Positions 10,165 through 20,114 of a DNA stretch of 64,000 nt are shown here, piece after piece. The translations under genes were made by a program, and so were the position numbers. The notes beneath the pieces were generated by a model, which was not told the DNA's origin, did not search any database, and was given only the letters and a program-made list of their open reading frames with translations. The number at the start of each line of letters is the position of its first letter. Position 1 is the stretch's first letter. The DNA comes from CAVYXZ01 sp963772595 (lineage in GTDB: Bacteria; Chloroflexota; Anaerolineae; Aggregatilineales; Phototrophicaceae). The DNA lies in contig CAVYXZ010000014.1 of the NCBI GenBank assembly GCA_963772595.1, positions 1 to 64,000 of the forward strand, read 5' to 3'.

Positions 10165-11135
10165 GGCTGCGTTCTTGATCGCAAGCGGCACGGCTGATAG
10201 ATTTCGCTGCTTCGGCGATAGTCCGGTGCGGCCGGTCGACTTCGGCCGACCGCCTCGGCAGGGCTCATGCTCGGCGAGCCGTTCGCGCAGCGCTTCGTCG
10301 ATCGCGTCGTCGCGCGGCGCGCTTCGCTCCGGCGGTCCGACGAGGATCGTCACCTCGCCCTTGGGCGCGCGGCTCGGCGGCGAATGGCTCCGCCAGCGCG
10401 CCGAGCGTGTCGCGGCGGAAGGTCTCGAAAGCCTTGGTCAGCTCGCGGCCGACGACGCCGCGCGGTCGGCGCCGAACACTGCTGCCATGTCGGCGAGGGC
10501 CGTCGGCCGATCCGCTGCGGCGCCTCGTAGAAGATGAGCGTCGCCGGCACTGCGGCGAGTTCCGCAAGGCGCTTCCGCCGCGCCGCCTTCTTCGGCGGCA
10601 GGAAGCCGGCGAAGAGGAAGGTGTCGCTCGGCAGGCCGGCGCGGCGATCGCCGGCAGCATCGCCGAGGCGCCGGGGATCGGCACGACCGCTGTGCCCTGC
10701 GGCGATCGCCTCCGTCGACGAGACGATAGCCGGGGTCGGAGACGAGCGGCGTGCCGGCGTCGCTGACCAGCGCCACAACCTTCCCTGCGGCGAGCGCCGC
10801 AAGTAGCTGCGGCCGCTGCCGGGCGGCGTTGTGCTCGTGATAGGCGAGGAGCGGGGTGCGTATCCCGTAGTGCCGCGTCAGCCGCGAGGTGATCCGCGTG
10901 TCCTCGCAGGCGATGATGTCGGCGGCCGCCAGCGTCTCCAGCGCGCGCAGCGTGACGTCGCCGAGATTGCCGATCGGCGTCGAGACGACGTAAAGCCCGC
11001 CCGGCGCAGCACCTTGGCCTGCGCTATCATGGCCGGCGAGGACGGTAGGTCCGTTCCGATTTTGCTTCGTGCGTCGTCACCAGGCCGGACCTCGCTGGCC
11101 GCAGCGGTTTGCCGCTGGCGACACATTCCCGTCAC
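10165..11135 (-). CDS. rsmI: 16S rRNA 2'-O-ribose C1402 methyltransferase RsmI, frame-broken
   Basis: SAM-dependent tetrapyrrole-methylase-fold enzyme that modifies C1402 of 16S rRNA together with RsmH. Recognisable pieces in order are STPIGNLGDVTLRALETL, CEDTRITSRL, LLAYHEHNAA, VALVSDAGTPLVSDPGYRLV, IPGASAMLPAIAAAGLPSD, FAGFLPPKKAARRKRL, ATLIFYEAPQRI and VVGRELTKAFETFRR. Both ends are approximate because indels obscure them. The N-terminus may start at the ATG near 11034-11135, and the C-terminus appears to run close to the yraN start. It is divergent from the lipoprotein gene at 11.2 kb. Confidence 0.9.
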
Positions 11136-11204
11136 TTTGACAGGACATTGGCAGCCTCCTTAGGCTTTCGCGCTCAACCGGCAGGTGGCCTGCCGAGAGC
11201 GGAG

Positions 11205-12481
11205 GAGTGGGGCGTTGCGTCAGTACCGATATTCGTACGGCGTCAAGGTCTGTTCAGCTCGCCCTTGTTTCAGCTGTTGCTCGTATTTCTCGCCGGCTGC
11301 ACGCGCGACGAGCTTCAGCTTCAATGGCCCGGCGCGACCGACGCCGCAGCGTGGGAAACCAGCCGGTCACCGGCGAGGTGCTCGGCACCGGCTCCGGTCC
11401 GCGTCGCCCTGCTCGTGCCGCTGTCAGCCAACGGCAACGCCGCCCAGATCGCCACCAATCTTCGCAACGCAGTCGGAGATGGCGGTGCGTGAGTTCCAGG
11501 GCGCCAACATCCAGGTCATGGTCAAGGACACCGGCGGCACCGCCGAAGGGGCGCGCGCCGCCGCCCAGGAGGCGATGAGCCAGGGCGCCGAACTCATACT
11601 CGGCCCGCTGTTCTCCCAGGAGGTTCCGGCCGTGGCGCAAGTCACCGCGCAGGCCGGCATCCCGATGGTCGCCTTCTCCACCGATGCCAGCGTCGCCTCA
11701 CCCGGCGTCTATCTCCTGTCCTTCCTGCCGCGGACCGACGTGCAGCGCATCATTCCCTACGCCGCAGCGAACGGCCACACCTCCATCGCCGCGCTCCTAC
11801 CCGACAACGCCTATGGCACCGTCGTCGAGGCGGCGCTGCGCGAAATCATCGACAGCAGCGGCGCGCAGCTCGTCGCGTTCAGCGCTACGCCCTCGATCGT
11901 GGCGCCATGCAGACGGCCGCCGAGGCGGTGGCCGATCATCGTCCTCGCCGGCCAGGCCAATGCGATCTACATGCCCGATGGCGGCGACGCCGTCGCCCTT
12001 CCTCGCCCAGATCATCGCCGCCAAGGGCGTCAATTTCGATCAGGTGAAACTGCTCGGCTGCGGCCAGTGGAACGACAACCGCATCAAGACCAAATCGACG
12101 CTCTATCGGCGCGTGGTATCCCTGCGCCCGACGAGAGCGGTTTCAATGCCTTCGCCGCGCGCTATCGCACCGCCTATGGCGTCGATCCGTTCCCGACCGC
12201 GAGCCTCGGCTACGACGCCACCATCCTCGCCGCCGGCCTTGCCGCCAATTACGGGCGCAGCGCTATCGCGAGCGTCGACGATCACGGATCCGAACGGCTT
12301 CCGCGGCATCGACGGCGCGTTCCGCTTCCTCTCGAACGGCACCAATCAGCGCAGCCTCGCCATCTATCAGATCAACCCGAACGGGGTGCAGATCATCGAC
12401 CCGGCGCCCAACAGCTTCGCCCCGGTGGTCGGTGGCGGCGGTGGCGGCGGCATTATTGGCGGCCTGTTCGGAAATCAGTAG
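11205..12481 (+). CDS. Penicillin-binding protein activator (LpoA-like lipoprotein), frame-broken
   Basis: Periplasmic-binding-protein-like lipoprotein. A signal peptide with lipobox LVFLAGC lies near the start, though the start codon itself is uncertain. After VRVALLVPLSANGNAAQIA come ILGPLFSQEVPAVAQVT, ALLPDNAYGTVVEAALRE, KLLGCGQWND and SLGYDATILAAGLAA, as in the PBP1-fold domain of LpoA homologues that stimulate peptidoglycan synthases. The tail ends in a glycine-rich stretch (VGGGGGGGIIGGLFGNQ). Frame breaks near 11380, 11470, 11895, 12000, 12110 and 12275. The gene is divergent from rsmI, a usual arrangement in Hyphomicrobiales. Confidence 0.85.
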
Positions 12482-13641
12482 CTAGGCGGCGAGATCGGCG
12501 ACCACGGCGTCGAGCACGAACGCGCCGGCGCGCGTCACGCGCACATTGTCCGAAGGCAGCGTCTCGACCATGCCGTGCGTCGTCAAATCGGCGAGCCGGC
12601 TCGGATCGAGCTCCCGGCCGGCGAGCTTCTGATAGCGGGCAAGGTCGATGCCCTCGGTCAGGCGCAGCCCCATCAGCAGCATCTCGTCGGCCTCTTCCTC
12701 GCGGCCGAGCCGTTCGTCGAGCTCCAGCCCGTCGCCCCAGGATTCAACCCGTTCGAGCCAGGTTTCCGGGCTCCTGATCGCCGCCGTCGCGTGACGGCCG
12801 TCGGCGAGAATGAGCCGGCCATGCGCGCCCGGCCCGATGCCGGCATATTCGCCATAGCGCCAGTAGAGGAGATTGTGCCGGCACTCCGCGCCCGGCGCGG
12901 CGTGGTTTGAGATCTCGTAGGCCGGCAGGCCGCGGCGGTCGCACACTTCCTGCGTCACGGCGTAGAGCGCGGCGTCTTCCTCGTCGTTCGGTACCGGCAG
13001 CTTGCCGGCCTTATGCAGCGCGAAGAAGGGCGTCCCTTCCTCGATGGTCAGCTGATAGAGCGACAGATGGTCGGCGGCGCGGTCGATCGCCTTGTCGAGT
13101 TCGGCCGCCCACGCCTGCGGGCGTCTGGCCCGGCCGCGCATAGATGAGGTCGAAGGAGACGCGCGGGAACGTCGCGCGCGCGATCTCGATCGCCGTCATC
13201 GCCTCCTCGACATTGTGCAGCCGGCCGAGGAAGCGAAGGTCGGCGATCGTTGAGCGCCTGCACGCCGAGCGAGACGCGATTGACGCCGGCGGCGCGATAG
13301 CCGCGGAAGCGCTCAGCCTCGACGCTGGAGGGGTTGGCTTCGAGCGTGACCTCGACATCGGGATCGATCGCCCAGGCCCCGCCGATCGCATCGAGGATCG
13401 CGCCGACCGTCTTCGGCTCCATCAGCGACGGCGTGCCGCCGCCGAGGAAGATGCTCGACACCGTGCGCCCGGGCGTCCGCCCGGCGGTCGACGCGATCTC
13501 GCGCGCGAAGGCTGCGGCATAGCGCTCCTGGTCGATCGCCTGATGGCGGACATGGGAGTTGAAGTCGCAATAGGGGCATTTGGCCGCGCAGAACGGCCAA
13601 TGGACATAGACGCCGAAGCCGGCATCGGAGGGGTTCGCCAT
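12482..13641 (-). CDS. hemW: Radical SAM heme chaperone HemW, frame-broken
   Basis: HemN-like radical SAM protein that delivers heme rather than acting as coproporphyrinogen oxidase. It starts MANPSDAGFGVYVHWPFCAA; the [4Fe-4S] motif is CAAKCPYC, followed by SIFLGGGTPSLM, VEVTLEANPSSVE, GVNRVSLGVQ and, in another frame, YQLTIEEGTPF and SNHAAPGAECRHNLLYW, typical of HemW. The C-terminal winged-helix part ends FVLDAVVADLAA. About 386 codons. Frame breaks near 13250 and 13140. Its stop at 12482 abuts the lipoprotein stop at 12481, so the two genes converge. Confidence 0.93.
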
Positions 13642-13645
13642 CGAC

Positions 13646-14296
13646 CTAGCCGCTGATCTCGAGATCACGCGCGAATCGCGCAAAGGCCCTCGCCCGGTGC
13701 GATAGCGGATCGCGGCCCTCGCGCCAACCGTGCTTCTCGTCCGCGTCCATCTCGCCGAAGGTGCGGTCGTGGCCTTCGGGCACGAAGATCGGATCGTAGC
13801 CGAAGCCTTTGTCGCCGCGCGGCGGCCAGACGAGGTCGCCCTCGATCTCGCCGCGCCAAGCAGGTCGTTGTCACCGTCGGGCCAGGCGAGGCAGAGCACG
13901 GCCACGAAGCGGGCGGTCCGTGTCGGCGGGCTCGTTGCGCCAGCCTGCTGCAGCAGCTCCTCGACCTCCCGCATCGCCTTGGCGAAATCCTTGTCCGGCC
14001 CGGCCCAGCGCGCGGAATAGATGCCGGGATCGCCGCCAAGCGCATCGACGACGAGGCCGGAATCGTCGGCCAGCGCCGGCAGTCCGCTTGCCGCGGCGGC
14101 GGCAATCGCCTTGATCTCGGCGTTCGCCTCGAAGGTCGTGCCGGTCTCCTCCGGCTCGTCGAGGCCGAGCTCGCCCGCCGAGACGGCCTCGATACCGAAC
14201 GGGCCGATCAGGGTCGCGATCTCGCGCACCTTGCCGGGATTGTGGCTGGCGATGACGAGCCGGTCGCCGCGTTTGAGGTGGTGCAGGTCCGCTCAA
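13646..14296 (-). CDS. rdgB: RdgB/HAM1 family dITP/XTP pyrophosphatase, frame-broken
   Basis: Removes non-canonical purine nucleoside triphosphates (dITP, XTP) from the pool. RLVIASHNPGKVREIATLI, ETGTTFEANAEIKA, ALADDSGLVVDALGGDPGIYSARWAG and the tail LSHRARAFARFARDLEISG are the family signature. The start may be the TTG at 14296, which overlaps the rph stop. The stop TAG at 13646-13648 lies 5 bases before hemW. Indels near 13860 and 13790-13730 break the middle. Length of about 216 codons is normal. Confidence 0.93.
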
Positions 14297-15007
14297 GAAA
14301 CGGCGAGCTTCTGCAATTCGACGAGCCGATCGATGCCGGCCTTGGCGAGCGCCATCATCTCCTGCAGCTCTTCGGCGCTGAACGGCGTCTTCTCCGCCGT
14401 GCCCTGCACTTCGACGATCCCGCCCGATCCGGTCATGACGAAATTGGCGTCGGTCTCGGCCTCGGAGTCCTCGTCATAGTCAAGGTCGAGAACCTTCTCG
14501 CCGCCATAGATGCCGACCGAGATCGGCCGCGACCTGGTCGATCAGCGCCGTTTCGGTCAGCATGTCGCGCGCCTTCATCCACTCCAGCGCGTCATGGAGC
14601 GCGACCCAGGCGCCAGTGATTGAGGCCGTCCGGGTTCCGCCATCGGCCTGGATGACGTCGCAATCGACCACGATCTGCCGTTCGCCGAGCGCCTTGAGGT
14701 CGACCACGGCGCGCAGCGACCGCCCGATCAGGCGCTGGATCTCCTGCGTTCGGCCGGACTGCTTGCCCTTTGCCGCTTCCCGCTGCATGCGCTCATGCGT
14801 GGCGCGCGGCAGCATGCCATATTCGGCCGTGACCCAGCCCTTGCCGCCGCCGCGCAGCCAGAACGGCACGCGCTCGTCGACGCTGGCGGTGCAATGGACA
14901 TGCGTATCGCCGAAGCGGACGAAGCACGAACCTTCGGCATGCCGGGAAACGCCGCGCTCCAGGCTCACGGCACGAAGTTCTTCAGGGGCGCGTTTCGACG
15001 GCCGCAT
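14293..15007 (-). CDS. rph: Ribonuclease PH, one frame break
   Basis: Phosphorolytic 3'-exoribonuclease that trims tRNA 3' ends. It starts MRPSKRAPEELRAVSLERGV and contains GSCFVRFGDTHVHCTASV, GWVTAEYGMLPRATHER, the phosphate-binding SGRTQEIQRLIGRSLR and DCDVIQADGGTRTASITGA. A single indel near 14528 moves the C-terminus (SVGIYGGEKVLDLDYDEDS, DANFVMTGSGGIVEVQGTAE) into another frame, which ends LQKLAVS. About 238 codons, as expected. It is divergent from hrcA, about 100 bases away. Confidence 0.96.
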
Positions 15008-15110
15008 AAGGCAAATTCTCCAACTGGAACAAGGCCGCTTGGTGCCACCTCAAGACGCCGCGGTAAAGCCCGCTTGAAGCGGACGGTCTACTCGGCGCTA
15101 ATATTGTCCC

Positions 15111-16200
15111 ATGAACGAGCCTTCGCCCTTTGCCGGCGCCGCCGAGGCCGCCGGCCTTACCGGGATCGACCAGCGCGCCCGCGAGATCTTCCGGCGCATT
15201 GTCGAGAGCTATCTCGAGACCGGCGAGCCGGTCGGATCGCGCAATGTCAGCCGTCTGCTGCCGATGAGCCTGTCGCCCGCCTCGGTGCGCAACGTCATGG
15301 CCGATCTCGAGCATCTCGGCCTCATCTTTTCGCCGCACACTTCCGCTGGCCGCATCCCGACCGAGACCGGCCTTCGCTTCTTCATCGACGCCTTACTGGA
15401 GGTCGGTGACCTTTCTGCAGAGGAGCGGCGGCGTATTGAAATCGCAGATCAAGGCGAAGGAGCCGGGCCGCAGCTTCGAGGATGTCCTCGCCGAAGCGAG
15501 CCGGAGCCTCTCCGGCCTGTCGCGCGGTGCCGGCATCGTCCTCGCCGGCAAGACCGATATCCGGCTGCGGCAGGTGGAGTTCGTGCGGCTCGAACCGTCG
15601 CGCGCCCTCGTCGTCCTCGTCGGCGATGACGGCACGGTGGAGAACCGGCTGATCACCATCGACCCCGGCACGACGCAATCGGCGCTGGTCGAGGCCGGCA
15701 ACTATATCAATCAGGCCCTGCGCGGGCGCACATTGTCGGAGGCGACGGCCGAGCTTGAGAACAGTCGCGCCGCCGTCCAGGCCGAACTCGACCAGCTCAC
15801 CTCCAAGCTGGTCGATGCCGGTATCGCCAGCTGGGCGAGCGCGGCCGCCGACCGGCCGGAGACGCTGATCGTCCGCGGCCAATCCAACCTTCTCGAAGAC
15901 GTCAAGGCGGCCGAGGATCTGGAGCGCATCCGTCTTCTCTTCGACGATCTCGAAACCCAGCGCGAATTGATCTCGCTCCTGTCGCGCGCCGAGACCGGCG
16001 ACGGCGTCAGGATCTTCGTCGGTTCGGAATCGAACCTCTTCTCGCTGTCGGGATCGTCGCTGGTGGTCTCGCCTTATCGCGACAGCGACCAGCGCATCGT
16101 CGGCGCTCTCGGCGTCATCGGCCCGACCCGGCTCAACTATGCTCGCGTCGTGCCGATGGTCGACTACACCGCCAAGCTCGTCAGCCGGCTGATCGGCTAG
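15111..16200 (+). CDS. hrcA: Heat-inducible transcription repressor HrcA, one frame break
   Basis: Repressor of class I heat-shock genes that binds CIRCE operators. The winged-helix N-terminus shows AREIFRRIVESYLETGEPVG, LSPASVRNVMADLEHLGLI and PHTSAGRIPTETGLRFF. The GAF-like domain follows (RLRQVEFVRLEPSRALVVLV), and the end GPTRLNYARVVPMVDYTAKL is diagnostic. One indel near 15435 is the only break; about 363 codons. It is divergent from rph and converges with the adenosine kinase gene, overlapping its stop by 4 bases. No CIRCE inverted repeat was recognised near hrcA or grpE. Confidence 0.96.
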
Positions 16201-17201
16201 AACAGCAGCCCGGCCGCCTTCGCCGCCTCTTCGAGCGAGACCTCGGGCCGCGCGCCCATATGCGAGATGACCTCGGCCGCGGCGAAGGAGCCGAGCGCGG
16301 CGGCGTTGATGAGCGGCAGGCCGCGCGCGACGCCATAGAGGAAGCCGGAGGCGTAAAGGTCGCCGGCGCCGGTGGCGTCGATCACCGCATCGACCGCATG
16401 CGGCGGCACATGATCGATCGTCTCGGGCGTGACGACATAGGAGCCGATCTCGCTCGCCGTCACGACGGCGAGGGCGGCGTCGCGCTGGATGGCGGCAAGG
16501 GCGCTGTCGAGATCGCCGGTTTCATAGAGCGCGCGCAGCTCATGCATATTGGCGAGGACGATATCGACCGCACGGTCGCGGATGAGCTCGAGGAACTCGG
16601 CGCGATAGCGATCGACGCAGAAGGTGTCGGACAGCGTCAGCGCCACTTTCCTGTCGGCCTCATGGGCCAGCATCGCGGCCCGGCGGAAGGCCGCCTTCGC
16701 ATCCTGCGGGTCCCACAGATAGCCTTCGAGGAAGACGATCTTCGCCGCCGCGATCGTCGCCGGATCGATGTCGTCCGGCCCGAGCGCATGCGCCGCGCCG
16801 AGCAGCGTGTTCATCGTCCGCTCGCCGTCCGGCGTGACCAGGATGATCGACCGCCCGGTCGGGTTGCCCTCGGCCAGCGGCGGCGTGTCGAAGGCGACGC
16901 CGATCGCCTGCATGTCGTGCCGGTAGATACGGCCGAGCTGATCGTCGGCGACCTTGCCGATGAAGGCCGCGCGGCCGCCGAGCGAGGCGACCCCGGCGAC
17001 GGTGTTTCCGGCCGAGCCGCCGGAGGATTCGGTTGCCGGTCCGATGCGCTGGTAGAGGCGTTCGGCCTCGTCGGCTTCGATCAGGCGCATCGCTCCGCGC
17101 ACCAATTCCTCGGCGACGAGGAAGTCGTCATCCGTGCGCGTCATCACATCGACAATCGCATTGCCGATGCCGACGACGTCAAATTGCGTCTGATCCGTCA
17201 T
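16197..17201 (-). CDS. PfkB family carbohydrate kinase, adenosine-kinase-like
   Basis: Intact 334-residue ribokinase-fold enzyme. The N-terminus FDVVGIGNAIVDVM, SGGSAGNTVAGVASLGG, IGKVADDQLG and NPTGRSIILVTPDGERTM match bacterial adenosine kinases and related sugar kinases. The C-terminal signature DATGAGDLYASGFLYG holds the catalytic Asp and anion hole, and the end AAEVISHMGARP is typical of alphaproteobacterial members. It would phosphorylate adenosine or a nucleoside using ATP in the cytoplasm; the exact substrate is not shown by sequence alone. It is free of indels, unlike its neighbours. Confidence 0.9.
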   Translation of the reverse strand: MTDQTQFDVVGIGNAIVDVMTRTDDDFLVAEELVRGAMRLIEADEAERLYQRIGPATESSGGSAGNTVAGVASLGGRAAFIGKVADDQLGRIYRHDMQAIGVAFDTPPLAEGNPTGRSIILVTPDGERTMNTLLGAAHALGPDDIDPATIAAAKIVFLEGYLWDPQDAKAAFRRAAMLAHEADRKVALTLSDTFCVDRYRAEFLELIRDRAVDIVLANMHELRALYETGDLDSALAAIQRDAALAVVTASEIGSYVVTPETIDHVPPHAVDAVIDATGAGDLYASGFLYGVARGLPLINAAALGSFAAAEVISHMGARPEVSLEEAAKAAGLLF

Positions 17202-17260
17202 GCCGCCCCCGCGCCTTGTGAAGGGGTCTTATAGCCGCCCGCTTCACGCGGGCAAGGCGG

Positions 17261-18272
17261 CTAGGGCGCTTGCCGCACCAGCACGAGCCGCCCGTCGGAG
17301 AGGCCGGCAAGGAAGGCGGGCTGGCCGGCGACGACAATCGTTCCGATCGCCGTGGTGACCTGACCGCCCAGCGGCACATTGGCGACATCGGCCACGCCGC
17401 CGGTCAGGCTGACGATGCGCAAGGCGGTGCGGCCGGCGTCGGGCAAAGCGAGGTCGGCGATGCCGTCGCCGGTGACGTCGGCGATTGCCGACATGCCAAG
17501 CTCGGTGGTGCCGATCGCATGGTTGGAGAACCCCTCGGCGGCGGCGAGGAGAACGAGCCGGCCGCCCTGCAGCGTCCAGATCTCGAGGCGACCGCCAATA
17601 TGCGGCGTCTTCACCAGGGCGATGTCGCGCCGGCCGTCGCCGTTGAAATCGGCAATGCCGGCAATATTCAACCAGCGATGCGTCAGGCCGATCGGCGCGA
17701 TCGAGGCCATCTCGTCCAGCGCGCCGTCAGCGCCAAAGCCATAGACCGCGATCGCGGCGCCGGCGGCGATCGTGGTGCGGATGACGACGACGTCGTTCCG
17801 GCCGTCGCCGTCGATATCGGCGATGCGCGGCGTCAGGTCCTCGAACACCTGGGTGTCGTCGAGGGTGACGGTAAAACGCCGCCCGACATCGTCCACGAGG
17901 TTCAGCGCGCCGCCTTCGATGCGGTCGCCGAGGATGCCGTGATCGTAGCGGCTCGGTCGGCTCGGAATACCAAGCCTCGACAATGCCTTGGCCTGCCGCC
18001 GTCGCAACCGTGCCGCCCGGAATGCCGTCACGCGCGGACCGCGGCGCGGGCGGTCGGCCTGGCGCGAAGCAGATCGTGGTGTCGCAGGCAGTGGCGCGAT
18101 ACCAGCGCCCGGCGTCGACGAAGACTTCGCCGCCGACCTGCCGCAACGCCGTCACCGTCCGGCCCGGGTCGAGCGGCTCGGCCTGCCACGCACCGGCTTG
18201 CGCAAGGGCCGGCGCCGCGCCGAGCATCAGCGAAAGACTTACAGCCGCTGCTACTCCAGCGTAGCGCCGCAC
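17261..18272 (-). CDS. Secreted FG-GAP/VCBS repeat protein, frame-broken
   Basis: Begins MRRYAGVAAAVSLSLMLGAA with a Sec signal peptide ending near ALAQ, so it is probably periplasmic. Three calcium-binding VCBS/FG-GAP-type repeats are visible: DIDGDGRNDVVV, DFNGDGRRDIAL and DVTGDGIADLAL, spaced about 60-70 residues apart, consistent with part of a beta-propeller. Two cysteines in the N-terminal region (TACDTTICF) may form a disulfide. A frame break near 17955 splits the gene. About 337 codons. It is preserved in Hyphomicrobiales genomes as far as I recall, but no function is known. Confidence 0.75.
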
Positions 18273-18275
18273 CGT

Positions 18276-19154
18276 TCAGCCGGCCTGACTGCGGCCGAAC
18301 GCTTCGAGCGCCGCGAATTCCTCGTCGCTGAGTTCGATCATTGCCGCCCCGGTGTTCTCTTCCAGATGCTTGACCTTGCCGGTGCCCGGGATCGGCAGCA
18401 TGACCGGGCTCCGCTTCAGCAGCCAGGCGAGGGCGATCTGCCCCGGTGTTGCCCGTGTCACGAGATCGGCAAGCGCGCTTCCCGCCTCGGCGAGATTGCC
18501 GGCCGCCAGCGGATACCACGGCATGAAGCCGATCCCTTCCGCTTCGCAGAAATCGAGCACGGCCTCGCTGCCGCGGTCGGTGAGGTTGTAGCGGTTCTGC
18601 ACCGTGACGACCGGGAAATACTCCTGCGCCGCCTTGATCTCTTCGACCGAGACCTCGCTCAGCCCGACATGGCGGATGAGCCCTTCCTCGCGCATCGCCT
18701 TGATCGCTTCGAACTGCTCGTTGCGCGGCACCTTCGGGTCGATCCGGTGCAATTGCCACAGGTCGATGCGCTCGACGCCAAGCCGCTTCAGGCTGCCGAG
18801 GACGCCCTGGCGCAATGATCGGGCCGGCCGTCCATCCTCCATTGACCGGGCCCCGTGCGCACGAAACCGGCCTTGGTGGCGATGACGAGCCCCTCATAGG
18901 GATGGAGCGCTTCGTTGAGCAGCCGCTCGCTTACTTCCGGGCCGTAGGAATTCGGCGGTGTCGATGAAATTGATGCCGAGTTCGGGGACGCGGCGCAGCG
19001 TGCGCATCGCTTCGGCCGGGTCCTCCGGCTCGCCCCAGATACCCTTGCCGGTGACGCGCATGGCGCCGAAGCCGAGGCGATTGACGGTCATGTCGCCGCC
19101 AATGGTGAATTGTCCCGAGCGCGCGGCGTCGGGCGTGTCTGCTTGATCGTACAT
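18276..19154 (-). CDS. Aldo/keto reductase, frame-broken
   Basis: NADPH-dependent oxidoreductase with a TIM barrel. It starts MYDQADTPDAARSGQF; VNRLGFGAMRVTGKGIWG, GINFIDTAE, then in another frame LVIATKAGF, RLGVERIDLWQLHRID, EEGLIRHVGLSEVS, VVTVQNRYNLTDR, ALAWLLKRSPVMLPIPGT are standard AKR blocks. The catalytic Tyr of the D-Y-K-H tetrad lies where the frame breaks (about 18955); Asp and His are seen. About 292 codons. It is divergent from the MerR regulator gene 147 bases away, so that regulator may control it (inference). Confidence 0.9.
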
Positions 19155-19244
19155 GGAAGGACCTTCGTGCTTGAAGGTGGGAGGAAAGAGCCACCCTGAC
19201 ATAGGCGCTCGACGACCGAACGCAACGGTTTGGCCAGACGCCTC

Positions 19245-19275
19245 TTGACCCTCACCTAACGTCAGACCCCATTGA
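19245..19275 (+). promoter_or_regulatory. Candidate MerR-type operator/promoter
   Basis: TTGACCCTCACCTAACGTCAG at about 19245-19265 resembles the well-known operators of MerR/TipA/SoxR-type regulators, in which a -35 TTGACC is followed by a CCTCAC...GTGAGG dyad inside a long 19-bp spacer. Here the right half is imperfect (GTCAGA). It lies between the divergent aldo/keto reductase and merR-tipAS genes and 25 bases ahead of the regulator start, so it fits autoregulation. Confidence 0.5.
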
Positions 19276-19300
19276 GACCAAGTCACAAGGGCCTGAGGTC

Positions 19301-20069
19301 ATGAAGCGATACACGGTCAAACAGGTGGGGCGGCTGTCGGGCGTCACCGTCCGCACCCTCCACTTCTACGACGAGATCGGTCTCCTCAAGCCCGCCTATT
19401 ATGGCGACAACGGCTATCGATATTACGAGAAGGACCAGTTGCTGACGCTGCAGCAGATCCTGTTCTACCGCGAACTCAACGTTCCGCTGGAACAGATCAA
19501 GGCGATCCTCGGCACTCCGGGCTTCGACCGGCTCAAGGCGCTGAAGGCGCACCGGGCGAGACTGGAGAACGAGGTCAAGCGGCACCGCCAGCTCCTTCGC
19601 ACCATCGACGGCACGATCGCCGAACTCGAAGGAGCCAAGACAATGGCAAGCGAAGAGATCTTCTCCGGGTTCTCGCCCGAGAAGCAGAAGCAATATGAGA
19701 AAGACCTCGTCGATCGGTTCGGGCCCGGCGTCCAGACCAGGATCGACGAGAGCAAGCAGCGGATGAAGGGCTGGACCAAGGCCGATTTCGAGGCGTCGAC
19801 GAAGCGCTGGAACGCGTTTCTGGAAAGCCTCGGCGCTCTTGCCAGGGACGGCAAGGCGGCCGACTCGGCCGAGGTCCAGGCGCTCATCCCCGAGCATCGC
19901 GCTTGGTTGGAGCAATATTGGAAGCCCGGTGCGGGAATCCTATATCGGACTCGGCCGGCTCTATGCCGACCATCCCGACTTCCGCAAGCAGTTCGACGCG
20001 GTCGAACCCGGCCTCGCCGATTTCTGCGCCGAAGCGATGCGCATCTATGCCGAGCGCGAGCTCAGCTGA
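19301..20069 (+). CDS. MerR family regulator with TipAS domain, one frame break
   Basis: N-terminal winged helix MKRYTVKQVGRLSGVTVRTL...HFYDEIGLLKP, then a long dimerisation helix up to about residue 105. A C-terminal TipAS-like antibiotic-recognition domain covers residues 120-255 (YEKDLVDRFGPGVQTRIDES, RAWLEQYW, YADHPDFRKQFDAVEPGLADF). TipAS domains bind thiopeptides and other multidrug ligands. One indel near 19930 separates the last 47 codons. About 256 codons, as in TipAL/SkgA. It probably activates its own promoter and perhaps the divergent reductase gene. Confidence 0.92.
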
Positions 20070-20076
20070 GCAAAGG

Positions 20077-20105
20077 CCGCGGCCGGGGCGATCCTCCGGC
20101 CGCGG
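20077..20105. terminator. Bidirectional hairpin between convergent genes
   Basis: A perfect 10-bp stem, CCGCGGCCGG and CCGGCCGCGG, with a 9-base loop, lies between the stops of the MerR gene (20069) and the sugar dehydrogenase gene (20115). No clear U-tract follows, but position and strength suit a shared terminator. Confidence 0.65.
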
Positions 20106-20114
20106 TTCGCGTTT

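Noticed and set aside
15007..15111. CIRCE element expected near hrcA, and near grpE at 2267-2354
   Set aside because: No TTAGCACTC-N9-GAGTGCTAA-like repeat is visible in either region.
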